Assembly (NCBI GenBank): GCA_030248135.1
Contig: JASANC010004994.1
Span: forward strand, 1 to 64,000
Length of the DNA: 64,000 nucleotides
From: Theristus sp. LFF4_11
Taxonomy: Eukaryota; Nematoda; Chromadorea; Monhysterida; Xyalidae
Direction: 5' to 3'
The notes under the pieces are model-generated. The model did no database searches, was not told where the DNA came from, and saw only the letters and a program-made list of their open reading frames with translations. Below are positions 36,801 to 48,348 of the stretch, in pieces (position 1 is the first letter of the stretch; each line of letters opens with the position of its first letter). The position numbers and the translations under genes are program-made.

Positions 36801-39547
36801 GGCACCATCGATGTCAACGTGTGTGGACAGGCACATGCACCGCGCCTGGCTCGCTTGTCCGTTGCAATACGCGCCGGCAATACAGTCGGAGTTGTACTTG
36901 CATTTTGAGCCGACGGACGCTTTCGCTTCTGGCAATAAAGCATGATAGATGATCAACTCTTTTTTACAAATTACACAGAAAAACTGATTTTGAATCATAA
37001 TAAATTTTTGCAAAGCGCGTGTTTTTACTCTGTGCAAAGTGTCCTTCAACGCATGCATCTGCTTTCTGCGTCGTTCCAATGGGACACATACAACGCTTTG
37101 CAAACGCGTTGCACACCGATCCTTTCGTGCAGATTTCGCCGTTGCTGCAACTGCTACCGGCGCCTGTTGAAATATAGCAGAATCAGGGTGATTAAACTTA
37201 AAAAATTGCGGTAAAATCGAAAAGACTAGCGCAGAAACGTGAGTGATACACATACCGACGTGCACCGGACGTTTCGGCAGCACGCACTGCATGCCACTCG
37301 CTTCGAATGGCGCCACGCACGCGCACACGCCACGGTGGCATTCGGATTTGCCGAGGCAGATTGAAAGCTCGTCACATTGCCCGCCGAGCTCAACTAAAGC
37401 AATAAGAATACGCTAATGATTTGACACGGGAAGTTTGCTGATAGCAGTTTCGCTAAATAAAAAGCTAGATAGCTGCTACCGTATCACCTGGCTTGTCAGC
37501 GCGTTAAGACCAGGAAGACTTGCTCAAAACGTTTCTACTCAAGGAATACCTTCATTCTGAGTGAATCATATGCGAACCGTAAATGCAGAATTGTCAAATT
37601 ATTTTTTTCAAATGAATTTAAAAAACAGAATAGTTTCTGATGTCCAACCGTTTTTTGGCGCCGCCCTACAGAATCCATTTTGATCTAAGAGTCCCTCGGG
37701 ACATTGGCATACGCCAACGACATTATTGCAGTAGCTGCCGCCGCTGCAGATCTGACCGCTGCGACAGCCGCTTCCCGGTGCTACTGGAAATTTATAGCTT
37801 CATTTAAAAAAAATAAACTGATACCTAACACAACTGAAACACATAATACACAGTCGGGAAACCCCAGGGCAAAATATTGTAAAAAAAGCAAAATATAGGA
37901 AAGCGCAGCATTTTTCACCCAAGATCCAACCTCGCACAGGACTTGGCCGCCGCGTGGTGGTCGGTGGGAAAATCGGCCGACCAGTCGTAGTGGACGGAGG
38001 GTACCAGATTCTGGCGGGAGTACTGGTGCTACGGGTGTAGAAGTAGTCAAACGGGGTCGTGGGGGTCGCTTGCGGGGGTGCAAAGGTATTGTAGGCTCTT
38101 GTGGTTTCCACAGGGTAGTATGGCCAAGTCTGACCAGTAATCGCCTGAAAGCCCTCCGGATTGCGAATCAGGTTGTTTTCGTTCGACGATGCGAACTCGG
38201 AGGCGGCGAAATTCACGTTTGCTTGATTGTTATTGGTTCCGCGAATCGGTTCGCCAAACGGTCGACGATTTGATGCAACCGGGTCACAAATGAACGTGCG
38301 CATGTTCAATTGAGTGCCGACTGGACAGAGACACGTGAACTCCATCAGGTCGCAGATTGCACCGCCCAGGCAGGTTTCGCCGGAGGCGCAACTTTGACCC
38401 GCCAGTGCTAGAATGTTTCAGTTGATTTGATCTTTTTCAGAAAACTGCGGAAAAAGGGCGTTTTTAATTGGGACAAAGTATATGAATGAAACAAAAACAG
38501 CAAAAATAGGAATGGTGCAAACAATGACGTTCGGTGCAAAAGGGTTAAGTAATACAATAATAGCCACAAATTCGCAACAGGGCAGGTAGAACAAAAGTTT
38601 GAAGATAAACTGGAGAATCTGATTGATTTGAACGCTCCAAAAACTGATGAAGAAAGCCAGAAATGCTTTTTTCCTGTCAAACCTAATGCCAAATCAGTCC
38701 CGGAGTCACTGTCGACACCTGCCCATTGATCGCCTGACAATTGGCGAGCGGTGTTGCCACTGAACTGTCCACCTGACATGCACGCCTGGTGAATGTAGTC
38801 GAATGTTTCGCCGAACGCACACGTCTTGCGTTGCCAGTAGCCACGGACGCTGCAAAATTTTCAAAAATATTTGTTTTAGAAAGTCATTTTTAAAAATGTT
38901 TGGTCACTCCGAAAATTTTCTTGAAACACAAAAAACATGATACTAACCCAGCGCCTCTTGGCTGGCATTTCAGGAAATGCTTTCTTTGCGTCTGGTCCTC
39001 TTGATCAACGACAAGATAAACGTCGAGCGAAATGTCGCAAATGTCGTTCGCCTTTGCTGAAGGCGCTGAGTAGAGTCTTTCTGAAAAAAATAAGATTTTT
39101 TGTGTGTGAATTGATTCTCAATTGTCTGTTATCAATCATGCACAAGTGTATCGACAACGTGAACAAAGAATGATGATGCAATAACCATTGCCAGCGTCCA
39201 TTCAATTGAGCGTTTTACCACTGAACGCTCAGCTGTTATTACTGAAGCCTCATTCAGGAACTTGGAGCGCTGGTGTCACGTTCGCTACATGCATTCATGG
39301 AGCAAAAACATCACAGTTTCACGTGCTAAAAGTGACGCCTGCGCTACAGCTCACGCGAGTGCATGAATGCGCCTTGAGTCAGTGTGAATGGGTCTTGGTT
39401 GCGAATGATATCTCAGTCAAAGTAATAACCAATTGAAAAAACGATTAAAAAACAATCAAAAGTGAACAGCGAACCTGCATTGGTGGTAACACGGTTGATC
39501 GTTGGCATCAATATTGAGCAAAATAGCGCCTCGAAATAAAACCTCAT
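22292..39547 (-). CDS. Giant secreted EB-module protein with C-terminal NodB/chitin deacetylase-like domain (31 exons)
   Basis: Proposed exons (minus): 39547-39475, 39080-38948, 38849-38683, 38407-37931, 37783-37648, 37393-37255, 37163-37029, 36928-36791, 36649-36512, 36197-35503, 34886-31424, 31098-30823, 30743-30645, 30574-30172, 30057-29863, 29642-29497, 29244-29128, 28905-28658, 27988-27868, 27444-27283, 27035-26901, 26806-26669, 26475-26312, 25988-25481, 25239-25099, 24811-24582, 24310-24159, 23897-23744, 23655-23485, 23130-22941, 22671-22292. This gives about 3,270 residues. Exon 1 is a signal peptide ([13 protein letters not shown]). Then come a Cys domain ([10 protein letters not shown] / RGYWQRKTC), about 45 EB modules of the form C-x(3-7)-C-x-G-x2-C-x4-C-x-C, a lustrin-like Cys repeat, a Thr-rich linker and a NodB-like fold. 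Nematodes are known to have EB plus polysaccharide-deacetylase proteins linked to chitinous matrices. Several borders could shift by a few codons. Confidence 0.8.
22735..22800 (-). ncRNA. Hammerhead-like core repeat, copy 3 (core only)
   Basis: In the last intron of the EB/NodB gene, on the minus strand: CTGACGG (22771-22777), stem GCCTGG/CCAGGC, GAAA (22735-22738). The stem differs from the other copies by changes that keep pairing (A-T to T-A). The core has G instead of A at the last base of CTGANGA. Flanking hairpins of copies 1 and 2 are missing or different. Confidence 0.35.
25481..25988 (-). CDS. Thr/Ser-rich linker exon plus one EB module
   Basis: Encodes a mucin-like tract of more than 80 residues made mostly of Thr with Ser, Pro and Ala, likely O-glycosylated. 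It is followed by one EB module ([19 protein letters not shown]). It separates the EB region from the deacetylase domain and would act as a stiff extended spacer (inference). The complement explains the long Val-rich open frame on the plus strand. Confidence 0.7.
28658..28905 (-). CDS. Lustrin-type Cys exon of the EB/NodB gene
   Basis: The exon encodes a non-EB module: [14 protein letters not shown], then [16 protein letters not shown], then RFFCCP. This is the C-P-x-G...C...C-P-x-x-Y-x-C...C-C-P layout of lustrin cystein-rich repeats. The exon enters in phase 1 and leaves in phase 0 before a GTATAA donor. Confidence 0.6.
31143..31211. repeat. Dispersed repeat, inverted partner of 16394-16460
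   Basis: Matches the stretch in the papain-fold gene on the opposite strand over about 65 bp with few differences. It lies in the intron right of exon 31098-30823 of the EB gene, beside an (AAC)n run at 31222-31242. Confidence 0.7.
31424..34886 (-). CDS. EB-module mega-exon of the NodB gene (27 tandem modules)
   Basis: One uninterrupted 3.46-kb exon (phase 0 in, phase 1 out) encodes about 1,154 residues. I count 27 consecutive EB modules, each about 40 residues, for example [20 protein letters not shown] and [21 protein letters not shown] short linker of the type P-G-x-x-C starts the next module. Modules are similar but not identical, so the array is not a recent amplification. The other EB modules of this gene sit singly on small exons; this exon therefore probably lost introns or arose by internal tandem duplication. 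Confidence 0.85.
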
Positions 39548-42407
39548 TGTTATGTCTGATCACCAGTCGTCTTTTGATTCCTTCTTCCAAACAAAAAAAT
39601 ATTTTTTTTTAAAGTTTTTTATGGTTTGGCTGTTGTAATATGTGGAAGATTCTTAAAAGACATAAAAATGTGGGCCGTTCGCGCGCTTGTTCACAAAAAT
39701 CCATATGGTTTTCGTTTTTTAAACAACTTAAGCGTACAGTGTCATTACAACAATCCATGGACAGACGCAATTCACCACTTTTTTGGCAGAAAAGTTTACT
39801 CTCCAATTCTCAGCTATATTTCCGACTGTTGCCATTCATGTTGACTTTGTTGTGGTGGCGCGCGCATGAGACTTAGAGCCTAAAAACAAATAGCCAATGT
39901 TTAGCCTCAAAACTGGTGCGTGCGCGCGCAGTGTGCTTAGACAAATCTACAACAAAATGTAACCAGAACTTTATTTACTTGAGCACAGTTAAAGAATAGT
40001 TGTTACAAAATGGTCGCGTGCACGTGTCATCAGTTTACACAACGGATCACCAATGTATTTCTGACAAAAGTTTTAACATTTTCATGGCAAAAATGGGTGT
40101 TCTTTCGGGGGGTTTACAACTTTAGAGGGATGAATTTCAGATATTTGACAGATTTGAGGTCTCTGAACGAGTTATTGTTAGTGAGACTGTCTTTGAGCGT
40201 GTTTTCAAAAACGTTTTCTTCCGTTTTCGAATAAAGCGTTCTGGGAAAATATATACACAAAATAATTCTTTGCAGCTTTTTCGAGTGTGTGTGTGTGTGT
40301 CCGGTGAAAATTCTCGCTTTGCACAGGTATAAAATTACGACGTGTGTATTTTCGTGCACTTTCTGCTTGCTAAAAGTGTTTTTAACTGCATTTTAAACGC
40401 AGGAATGAAAGTGAAAAGCCGCAAAATTGAATGGTGATCAGACCGAGTCATCTATGCTGTCTCTCTGTCGCGTGCGGTCAAGCTTGTGTGCGCGCGCTAA
40501 CTTTTCTGTTCAAATTTTTTTCTGAATGACATAGATATTTGAATGAGACCGTCTGAACACAGAGACGTCTGCGTTTGTTGAAAATCTGTGTTTTCTTTTC
40601 CTGCTTTTCGATTCTGAAACGGCTCCCAACCGAAAAGTGTTCTGTTCAACAACACGCGCGCGCGCAAAAAATGCGCTGTGGTCGTTTTGCTTGTTTATGT
40701 GCGCGCGCGCTTTTTGTCGCTAGAATCGCAGATTGTGCGACACAAGCTGATTGGCTGGATATTGCGCAGTTGACGCACCGTGATTGGTCGAAACCTAATG
40801 GATGAGTGATGAAACCAACTGATCATTTTGCATAGGGTTCATGATCCACAGTCCACGCCTCACCAAAGCGTGAGTGTTTGAAGCGATTTTCAGAACTGTT
40901 TGTTCTGAAAAAAACAGTGGATTTTTTGCGTCATTTGCAACACTTTTCAGCAGTCAGAAAGGTCAGCGGGGTCACTAAAATGCTATTGCACCTCACACAA
41001 AAAAAACTTTTTTTCACTTATGGGCGAACAAAATTGTTAGACGTACAGCAAATCCGGTTTTTTTGTGTTTATTCTGCGCATTTGCACTCACTCCACACAC
41101 CCACGGTTTCCGCATACACTGTCTTTCGTCGTAGAAAAAAAGTGTTGTTGTTTTATTTTTTTATTTAACAGAATTTTATTTTGATATACGGTATGCAAAT
41201 TTGTGTCCGTGCTATGCAAAAAAATCCGCAGTGCGTATGTTAGAATTTAGGAACGGAAAAGACGCACACATCAGATGCAGCTACACGAACATGCAAGTCA
41301 CATCTACTGTACATAAATACAAAATCAACGAATCAGCAAAATAATATGCGCAGTTGAAACCCTCACACAGTAACTTCCACGTTGCACACCTTTGAGGGTT
41401 TCTCTGACGTAATGACCGCACTCAATCCGGTGGTTATTGGAAACAGTTGTTTTGATGATTCACTTACAAAAAATCACGGAAGTATAATTTTCAGTCAAAA
41501 GAAACACCGTTTCGAACAATCAGTTCGTGAATGTTGAAAGTTTTAAATTACAGACAATTTCGTTTCTTTTTCATTGTTGAACTTTGAACAGCTTTATTGT
41601 TCAGCTAATATTCACCACTTTTGATCACAAGTGTAAACAAAACCAGATGAACTTGTATTAAATTTCTCAACCATATATGTGAAATGCCATGTGCATTTTT
41701 AATTAGTCACTGAGCTTTTGAAAAAAATATAGCCCTTTGAATGATGGATGATTCAGTGCAAGCGGTGGAGCCAAGATTGCCGACATTTTTCCATGCGACA
41801 GATGAATGTTGGTTCGAAAAATTTTTCATGACCAACAAAAAGAGCATAAGCGCAAAAGCAAAAAAAAGCCAAAAGGATAACAAACACACTTGTTTGTTGC
41901 ATTATTTATTTGGAAAATTTTAAAGACCTTTTCGTCGTGTGCCCCTTTCAGCTACAATTGAACAATTTAAGATTTTTATCTCCGAAGGATTCCCCTGTAG
42001 TCCAGTACCAGCATGAGCCGTTGCCTGCAGCATCATCGTACATTTCATTTGTGCCCTTCACATACCTACATATGAATTAATTTTCTTAGCATTGTCTCGT
42101 TACCGGTAGCAACGAATGCGAATTACTATGGAATGCTGGAATGATTGGTTCAACTTTCTATAGGAGCGACAACTCTGTGGAGGCGTAATAATTCTGCTTG
42201 TCTGAGGTGAAGATATATTATGAACACGTCGCGGCACAAACGCACGCATTTTCACGTTCATTTTCATCAAAACGCATTCAGTTTAGCAGAAGGTGTGCTT
42301 CTTCGGGACGTTTCCGAAAGATTTAACGGAGTTTTTCCGTTTTATAGACTGAAATTCGCCTGACGATTAAAAACAAACACAAAACAAACAAAATTCGAAC
42401 AACAACG
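39548..42407. other. Intergenic, no gene confidently seen
   Basis: Region between the divergent starts of the EB/NodB gene (minus) and the ankyrin gene (plus). It contains a (GT)n run near 40288-40300. A minus-strand open stretch at about 41953-42066 (acceptor TGTAG, then GTNEMYDDAAGNGSCWYW, stop) could be an isolated exon but joins nothing. No repeat family was recognised. Confidence 0.4.
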
Positions 42408-45400
42408 ATGGACTACGAACGATGGCTTCGCGCGCGCATTGAACTGCTGAAGCATCGCGATGTCGTGCTGAATTACGGCACCGAAATTCCGCCAAAAATC
42501 GCGCACAAATTTCTGACGGTCGATCCGGACGAGACGAATGAGCGCGGCGAGACGCTGCTGATAGCGACCGTGAAATACGTCGTCGATCCGTTGCTGCAGG
42601 TTTCCGGTTTTTTGTTATTGTTTTTCCGCAAAACGTGAACTTTATTTCGCAATCTTGCACATTTGTGCACACGCAGACATGTGTGAAGTGTTGTTCATTA
42701 CTGTAATCCTGCCTTGACGCTCCACGTCCCTTCACATAGAGCGCGTTTCACTGAAGCGGCATTCATGAAACAGTGTTTATTGACGCGTAGCTATGTGTAA
42801 CAATGTGAAACATAGCTACGCAGCCACTAAATACTGTTTCATGAATGCGCCTTCATATGAAGCAACAATGGTGATTCGTCAATTTCAAGTGGCACGACAC
42901 AGGCACAAAGTCCTTCCAGCGTGCGTTTTCATGAATGCGACTCGATTTGAGAACGACGCTGATTATTGAACGACCGAAGCAAACAACGCAAATAAATAAG
43001 GCTTAGCACAGTTGCACAAATCACAAAACTCTTTCGAATAGTATTTCCAGCTGCAGTACGTGAACGTGCTGCTGCGCTCCGGCTGCGACGTGAACGCGAC
43101 CGAACGCAGACACAAGCAGACGGCGCTGATGCTCGCGGTGCAACGCAGACACGCACCCACCGTGAAACTGTTGCTGAGAGCGGTGAGCGAGCACAACTAA
43201 ACATTACTAAACATTTTACTCAACAAATTTGTTCAGTAGCCAATTGGCTTTGTTCCAGCGCGCCAGTGACAACTGAACAAATTTCATTCGTAAAATGTCC
43301 AGTAAACGTTCTCATTGAGTGCAGTGACTTTTTGGTCTGCAGTTGTTGTTTCGATCATTAGACGAACCATGTAAGCGTCACCACTTTCACGCTAAACCGA
43401 GCACACCGATGGCAAGCACCGCAGCCTTTCCTGACAATAATGGAGAGGAACAAAACATGCATACCGGTAATAGTGCACTGCATCTTTAAAAATAAGTACA
43501 GTCAGTCTAGTTTCAGTAGTTTTTTTTTTGAAAAACGTCAGTGTCAGTGCAACATGGAGTGCAGTATGCATTTGCTTTGTCTGCGAGTTCTGGTCCATTG
43601 CATTCGACAACTGCAAAACTAACCAATTCCAGCCAACCCTCGACCTCTCGGCGGTTGACCAACGCGGCAACAACGTGCTTATCTACGCCGTCCTCGCAGC
43701 AGACGTCGAAATCGCGCAGGCGGTCATTGCAACATTGATAAAGTAAAGCTGCACAAGTGGTTGTGTTGACGCTGTTTGGGTGCAGCTGTTTTTAGCATCA
43801 AAGAAATTTGTTCTTTTTAGATGCTGTTTGGAGCCAATCACAGCGTGGTTTCACACTCATCTCTCATCTACAGAAGTAACCTTCAAAGTGCACACCTATC
43901 CATTTGGTGTTGACGAGATGTTGTTATGTTTGTAAAGTTTGCGTACCAATAGTAGTGCCTGAAAAACGTATAAGCGATTTGTGTTTCCTCAAAGGCGGCA
44001 AAGTTCAACCACAGTGTAACAATGTTGGCGGTGTTCTTGCAGGCGTTACTGCTCGATGGACGTGTTCAACCATCGCAACTGCATGGGCAAAACTGCCGAA
44101 CGCATCGCCATCAACAACGACCGTCGGTCGTGCGCCACGTTGCTGCGTCGCGAACGGTTGTACATGCTGACGCGCATGCACAGACAGCTCGCAATCATAC
44201 ATTACTCGGCGAAGTGTAAGGTCAGCTGAGAGAGAGGCTATACTTTGCCGGCGTTTGTTGCTGCGGATATGGACAGAAGAATGAACAGACGCCTGTGGTC
44301 AGTTTCATTAAAGTGAGTAATGTCTGAAAAGTGAGGAGTTTTACTGCAGGGTGTTCCGAAAGTTGGACAGTGACAAATTGCGCGGTTTACTCAAAGATCC
44401 TTTTTGACCGAGGCTTCACATTGGTTTGATATTTTTGCCAAAATCAGCACCGAACTATTTCATTCTGCCGGTTCACCTACATAAATTTATCTGGAAAATG
44501 TAAAGGCCTAACAACTTTTGGAACCCCCTGGAGTAGAACTCCTCACTTTTCAAACACTACTCACCTTTATAAAACTGGCCACTGTTCCAATGTCCATTGC
44601 TGTTTGAGAAAACGACAAAACTTAGTTCCAATTGAATTGTATGCCAGTTCAAGCAAGCATCTTCTGAATACACCAGGGCTGGAAGTATCCGCGTCTGTGG
44701 CAGCAACTGCTGGAGGTTGCTCGCGACTCGCCACCGGTCGCCGTCGTCTCCGCAGCGGCTAACGCAGCGAACGCCAGCGCCACCACCAAGCTACGAAGCA
44801 TGTCCTCGACGACGTTACCCTCGGACGAACTGATCATCGCTCAAAAATCGATCGATACAGCGAGAATGAAGCAGAGAAACGCCCGCACAATTGGCCGCAA
44901 GCAGCTGCAGCGCAAGTGGAAAACGATGCAAGCACGTTAGTGTTGCTGAGCTGGTGGAAAATTGCTGCGAAGAACTTTTTCAAAACATTTCTGATGAAGT
45001 TACAAATAGATATTGAATTGATACAATATGGTCCGGCAATTTGGCAAACTGATTGTAGTCAACCATCAGTCAGACTAAGTCATTCATACCTTGCAACATG
45101 AGACTCGTCTGCCACACTTTGTAAATTTTAAGTTGGATCAATCCACAAACCTATCAACTGACAGTTTGTTCGGTTCTGACTTCGTCGAGCATAAAAGTCC
45201 GAAAAGAGTTTTGCCTTTTTTTCGTGAGCGTCTAAATTACCACTTACGAAGATCAGTTTTCCATGTTTTTACAGGCTTAAGTTTAGCTGGCTTATCATCT
45301 TCGACAACGCGCTCCGGTGATCAGATGCCAGTTGAACTTTACTCGGTGACGTCGGTGGCACTTCGACTGGGCGCCGGCGCACTGGCTGGTCACCTGAATC

Positions 45401-45456
45401 TGGTGAACAGCAACAAAATCAGCAAATCGTGCCCGGATGTGACGCGACTGCAGTGA
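42408..45456 (+). CDS. Ankyrin-repeat protein (6 exons)
   Basis: Exons 42408-42599, 43051-43182, 43633-43742, 44043-44220, 44677-44935 and 45275-45456 (TGA) join in phases 0, 0, 2, 0, 1 and give 350 residues. Ankyrin units: ERGETLLIATVKYVVDPLLQ, LLRSGCDVNATERRHKQTAL with MLAVQRRHAPTVKLLLRA, LDLSAVDQRGNNVLIYAVLA, and MGKTAERIAINNDRRSCATLL. After the repeats come a Lys/Arg-rich segment (WKYPRLWQQLL, MKQRNARTIGRKQLQRKW) and a Ser-rich tail. The pattern with long insertions between repeats recalls ANKRD34-type proteins, but this is weak. Likely an intracellular adaptor; partner unknown. Introns 1 and 4 carry inverted-repeat elements. Confidence 0.75.
42760..42852. mobile_element. MITE family A copy in ankyrin gene intron 1
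   Basis: Foldback: gcggcattcatgaaacag...ttattgacgcgtagctatg, short loop, then catagctacgcagccactaa and ctgtttcatgaatgcgcc. No coding capacity. Confidence 0.75.
44296..44583. mobile_element. Inverted-repeat element in ankyrin gene intron 4
   Basis: Arms of about 75 bp (44296-44372 and 44508-44583) are imperfect reverse complements: gtggtcagtttcattaaag...aaaagtgaggagttttactg, and gtggccagttttataaagg...aaaagtgaggagttctactc when the right arm is reversed. The inner arm part includes 'cagggtgttccgaaagttg', like the ends of Tc1/mariner-related MITEs. About 135 bp lie between the arms; no ORF. Confidence 0.65.
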
Positions 45457-45809
45457 GCCGAGTGGAAACGTGGACAACAATAATGGACATTTGAACTTGG
45501 TGTGACAGGGTGGAAATGATTTTTGTTTTCACCAACGATAAATCGGAGTCGAAGAATCGATGAACACTGCACAAGCTTATTTGTCGACTAAATGTTTCAA
45601 AAATATGAATCAGTAATGATCATCAAAAACTGTATTTTCTGCTCTTTTGATTTGTTTCGCTATTTTCACAGCGTTTTCGCATGATCTTCCCTCTTGTACT
45701 GTCATTACCACCACCATATCATCCCGTTGTCGAACCGTTTCTGAAACAAACCGCATTCGATTGACGGTTTTTGCGGTGACGTTGGTTTTTGCATTTTTTG
45801 CAACCTTAC

Positions 45810-47707
45810 CCTGGACAAGTCTGATCAATGTTCCATTTTTGTATGTCCTTGATTTTGTTCTCGATGGCATAATCGTACGCCAGTACCTGAGTGGAGTGAA
45901 TGTATTTTTACATATTTGTCAAGTTTCATAACATCAAAAATATTTTTATTCGAAAATGAATCAATCTTAAAAAAATTGTGCGACCGACCAGTGCTTCGAG
46001 TTCTTTTTTTGACTTCAAGCCAGACAACGTGTAAGGACTCAAATTGCAGATGGTCACCGCTGGAAAGATGCGCTGGTCTGCTTGCATCTAGAAAATTTCG
46101 AATTGGCTTTCGAAATTCTGTTTTGATTTGAATTAATCAGTCAGGCCAGTTTATTTAAATGCAGCTATAGTTCCAGATATGAATAATGTTTTTTTTTAAT
46201 TTCAAAACCATTCAATCAAACCGATATATCGACAGAGCTCTCCCATTTCAAGTAGCGCGTTATTGTGTCGTTGAAAAGATAGCAGAAAAACAGCAGCGCA
46301 ATCAGCAGCATCAGACTCCTGAAAGCGATCGCACATGGTGAGGAGAAGTTATGATTTCGCAACATTCAAAAACTCAGAATTTGTGCTAAAGCTCTCTGAT
46401 TGGTTTCACAAGAAAAATGAGAAAATAGAAAACAGTTAACGGTATTCAACACTGAGTAACCAACGGCAAGGCATAGTGATAGAATGTTGACCAGTTTTCT
46501 CAGCAACGTTTGTGAACTTATTTTTCACAATGAGATCAGGAGATAGGTAAACAGTTTCATGCATGACGCGGGAGTCCAAAATTGGCAAAAAGTGATCCGA
46601 GTCGCCAAAATAGGGCCGGATGTCAGTAGGCTGCTTTGAAGATTGCAAAACGTTTTTCCTTTCGACGTCTGCAAACGCAATATGAGTCTCAAAACCTAGG
46701 CGCATTCATGTTGCAGTATTTAGTGCCCGCGCAGCTATAACATAGCTGTGCGGTCACTAAATACTGCAACATGAATGCACCCTTAAAAGAAACTTGCTAA
46801 TACCAGAACATGATGACGCTGCACGTGTGTGCCTCGCCCAGATGATTGATTCCGTGCGTCGTCGACAGCTGCGCGAATTCACGAACGATGTGCTTCACCT
46901 TGCTGCAATTCAACGAGCATTCATGAAGCAGTATTTAGTGAACGCGTAACTATGTTTTACTAAAAACTTCATGAATGCCGCTTAACCAAGATGAACGTTG
47001 CCATTCAGCGGTGTCGTTGTTGTGTCCAGTGTGAGGCATATGGTGAACAAACGAAGTTGTTTCTATTCGGTTTTTGATATTTGGTTTTTCTATTCATCAT
47101 TCTAATCGTACCGCCGCCACTGCACATGCAAACATTTATAGTCACATCTATAGCATTTATAAAAGCCGTGATAGAATGGGGACGGATCAACGATTCTTGG
47201 AAAAAGGCATTCATCACGTAGTGTGAACGTGTAGTTACAGTATGTTCAAGCAAACAAAAGCTACGCTCAAAATAAAACTAAGTGGAAGTTATTTTAACGC
47301 AGTGTATTTTGATGAAATGTGACGACAGACAACAATAATGGGAAAACTTTGTTTCAAACCGGCATCTTGGATCGTCCGGCCGGTACAGATCATCGGCGTC
47401 GCTCTCTTCCTTTGCAAGATCCTTGATCGCTTCTTTCACGCTTTGGGCGGACACCAGAAAATGTGAATTTGAATTTGCCACTTTGAAATTGTGCAACCGT
47501 TGAAATTGTGAAATTGTGTGTGAGTAAGCTCATTACTTGGCTTTCCCATTCGCTGTGCTCTGAAGGTTGCTCCTCATCTGGTGCGCCCTCCGCATTTTCA
47601 CCGCCATCTTCGTCTTTTTCCAGGTCTTGGTTGTCTTCGTTCTCCTGTTGTTGCTCATCCTCTACTTCCTGGTCGCTTTGGTCACTTTCCGGCTCGCTGT
47701 CCGACAT
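45810..47707 (-). CDS. DEG/ENaC-type channel, N-terminal part only
   Basis: Exons 47707-47537, about 47440-47360, 46902-46804, 46318-46222, 46087-45989 and 45886-45810. The phases join from exon 2 onward; the exon 2 acceptor is unclear. The N-terminus is a long acidic Asp/Glu/Gln tail (DEDGGENAEGAPDEEQP). Exon 3 has the family's cytosolic gating motif: VREFAQLSTTHGI, with the conserved His-Gly. Exon 4 is TM1 (LMLLIALLFFCYLFNDTI), and exon 5 the post-TM1 motif FPAVTICNLSPYTLSG. These are diagnostic of amiloride-sensitive Na+ channel family subunits. The Cys-rich extracellular domain and TM2 (GLxxGxSxLS) were not found to the left, where the oppositely oriented ankyrin gene ends 350 bp away. 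Confidence 0.6.
46699..46786. mobile_element. MITE family A copy in DEG/ENaC intron
   Basis: Near-perfect foldback: ggcgcattcatgttgcagta...cgcgcagctat, loop, then atagctgtgcggtcactaa and tgcaacatgaatgcaccc. It uses the 'gttgcag' variant of the end also seen at 54512-54757. It sits about 20 bp from exon 3 of the channel gene. Confidence 0.75.
46916..46984. mobile_element. Short MITE family A copy
   Basis: gagcattcatgaagcagt...gaacgcgtaactatg followed by a truncated right arm ending cttcatgaatgccgc. It lies just upstream of the acceptor of DEG/ENaC exon 3. Confidence 0.65.
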
Positions 47708-48348
47708 TCTTAGTTTTTACGTATTTCAAAAAAGTTGTGTGGTGAGTGGTGAAATTGGCGTGAGTTCGGTGTGAAACTGTTTTGAACAAGCATTCTCACG
47801 AATTTAACGAATATGCATTCTCAATGTCAATGGTCGCTTTGTTATCAACACAAAAAACCAGATATCGATTGGCCGGTTTCTTTGTTAGACGCTAACCAAT
47901 AAGCCGGTTCACATTCTATTGTTTCCCAACAGTTTATGCCGATTTCACCGTTTTTGGTATCATGGTGACATATTGCTAATAATACCTTGGTGACTGTGTT
48001 TATTGTTCTGTTGTTCAGTTTGGCTGTTATTGTACAGGGTCCCTGCAGTGTCTGAAAGAAACCATAGAGAGGGAAACGACTCGTTTTCTAAGTAGTTTGA
48101 TTGCGAATTTTAGGTTTAAATTTTGGAACACAGTCTTAGAATCCTTTGCCATTCCCCATTGACTGTGGCAAAATTTCGTTTGCAAATTTCAAGCACGTAA
48201 AAAGTGTGGTATAGCACAGTCTCGAGAATAGCCCAGAAACCCTGTTTTTATGCTTCTATCTTGGTTGCTAAGTCTTTGATGACAATAAAAAACGATATCG
48301 TAGTCCTCGTTCACTCGCTTGTTAGGGTGGTATCTATCCTCTAACAAA

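Noticed and set aside
41953..42066. Minus-strand stretch GTNEMYDDAAGNGSCWYW with acceptor and stop
   Set aside because: Looks mildly coding but does not match DEG/ENaC or any family I know, and no donor/acceptor partner was found; mentioned only in the intergenic entry.
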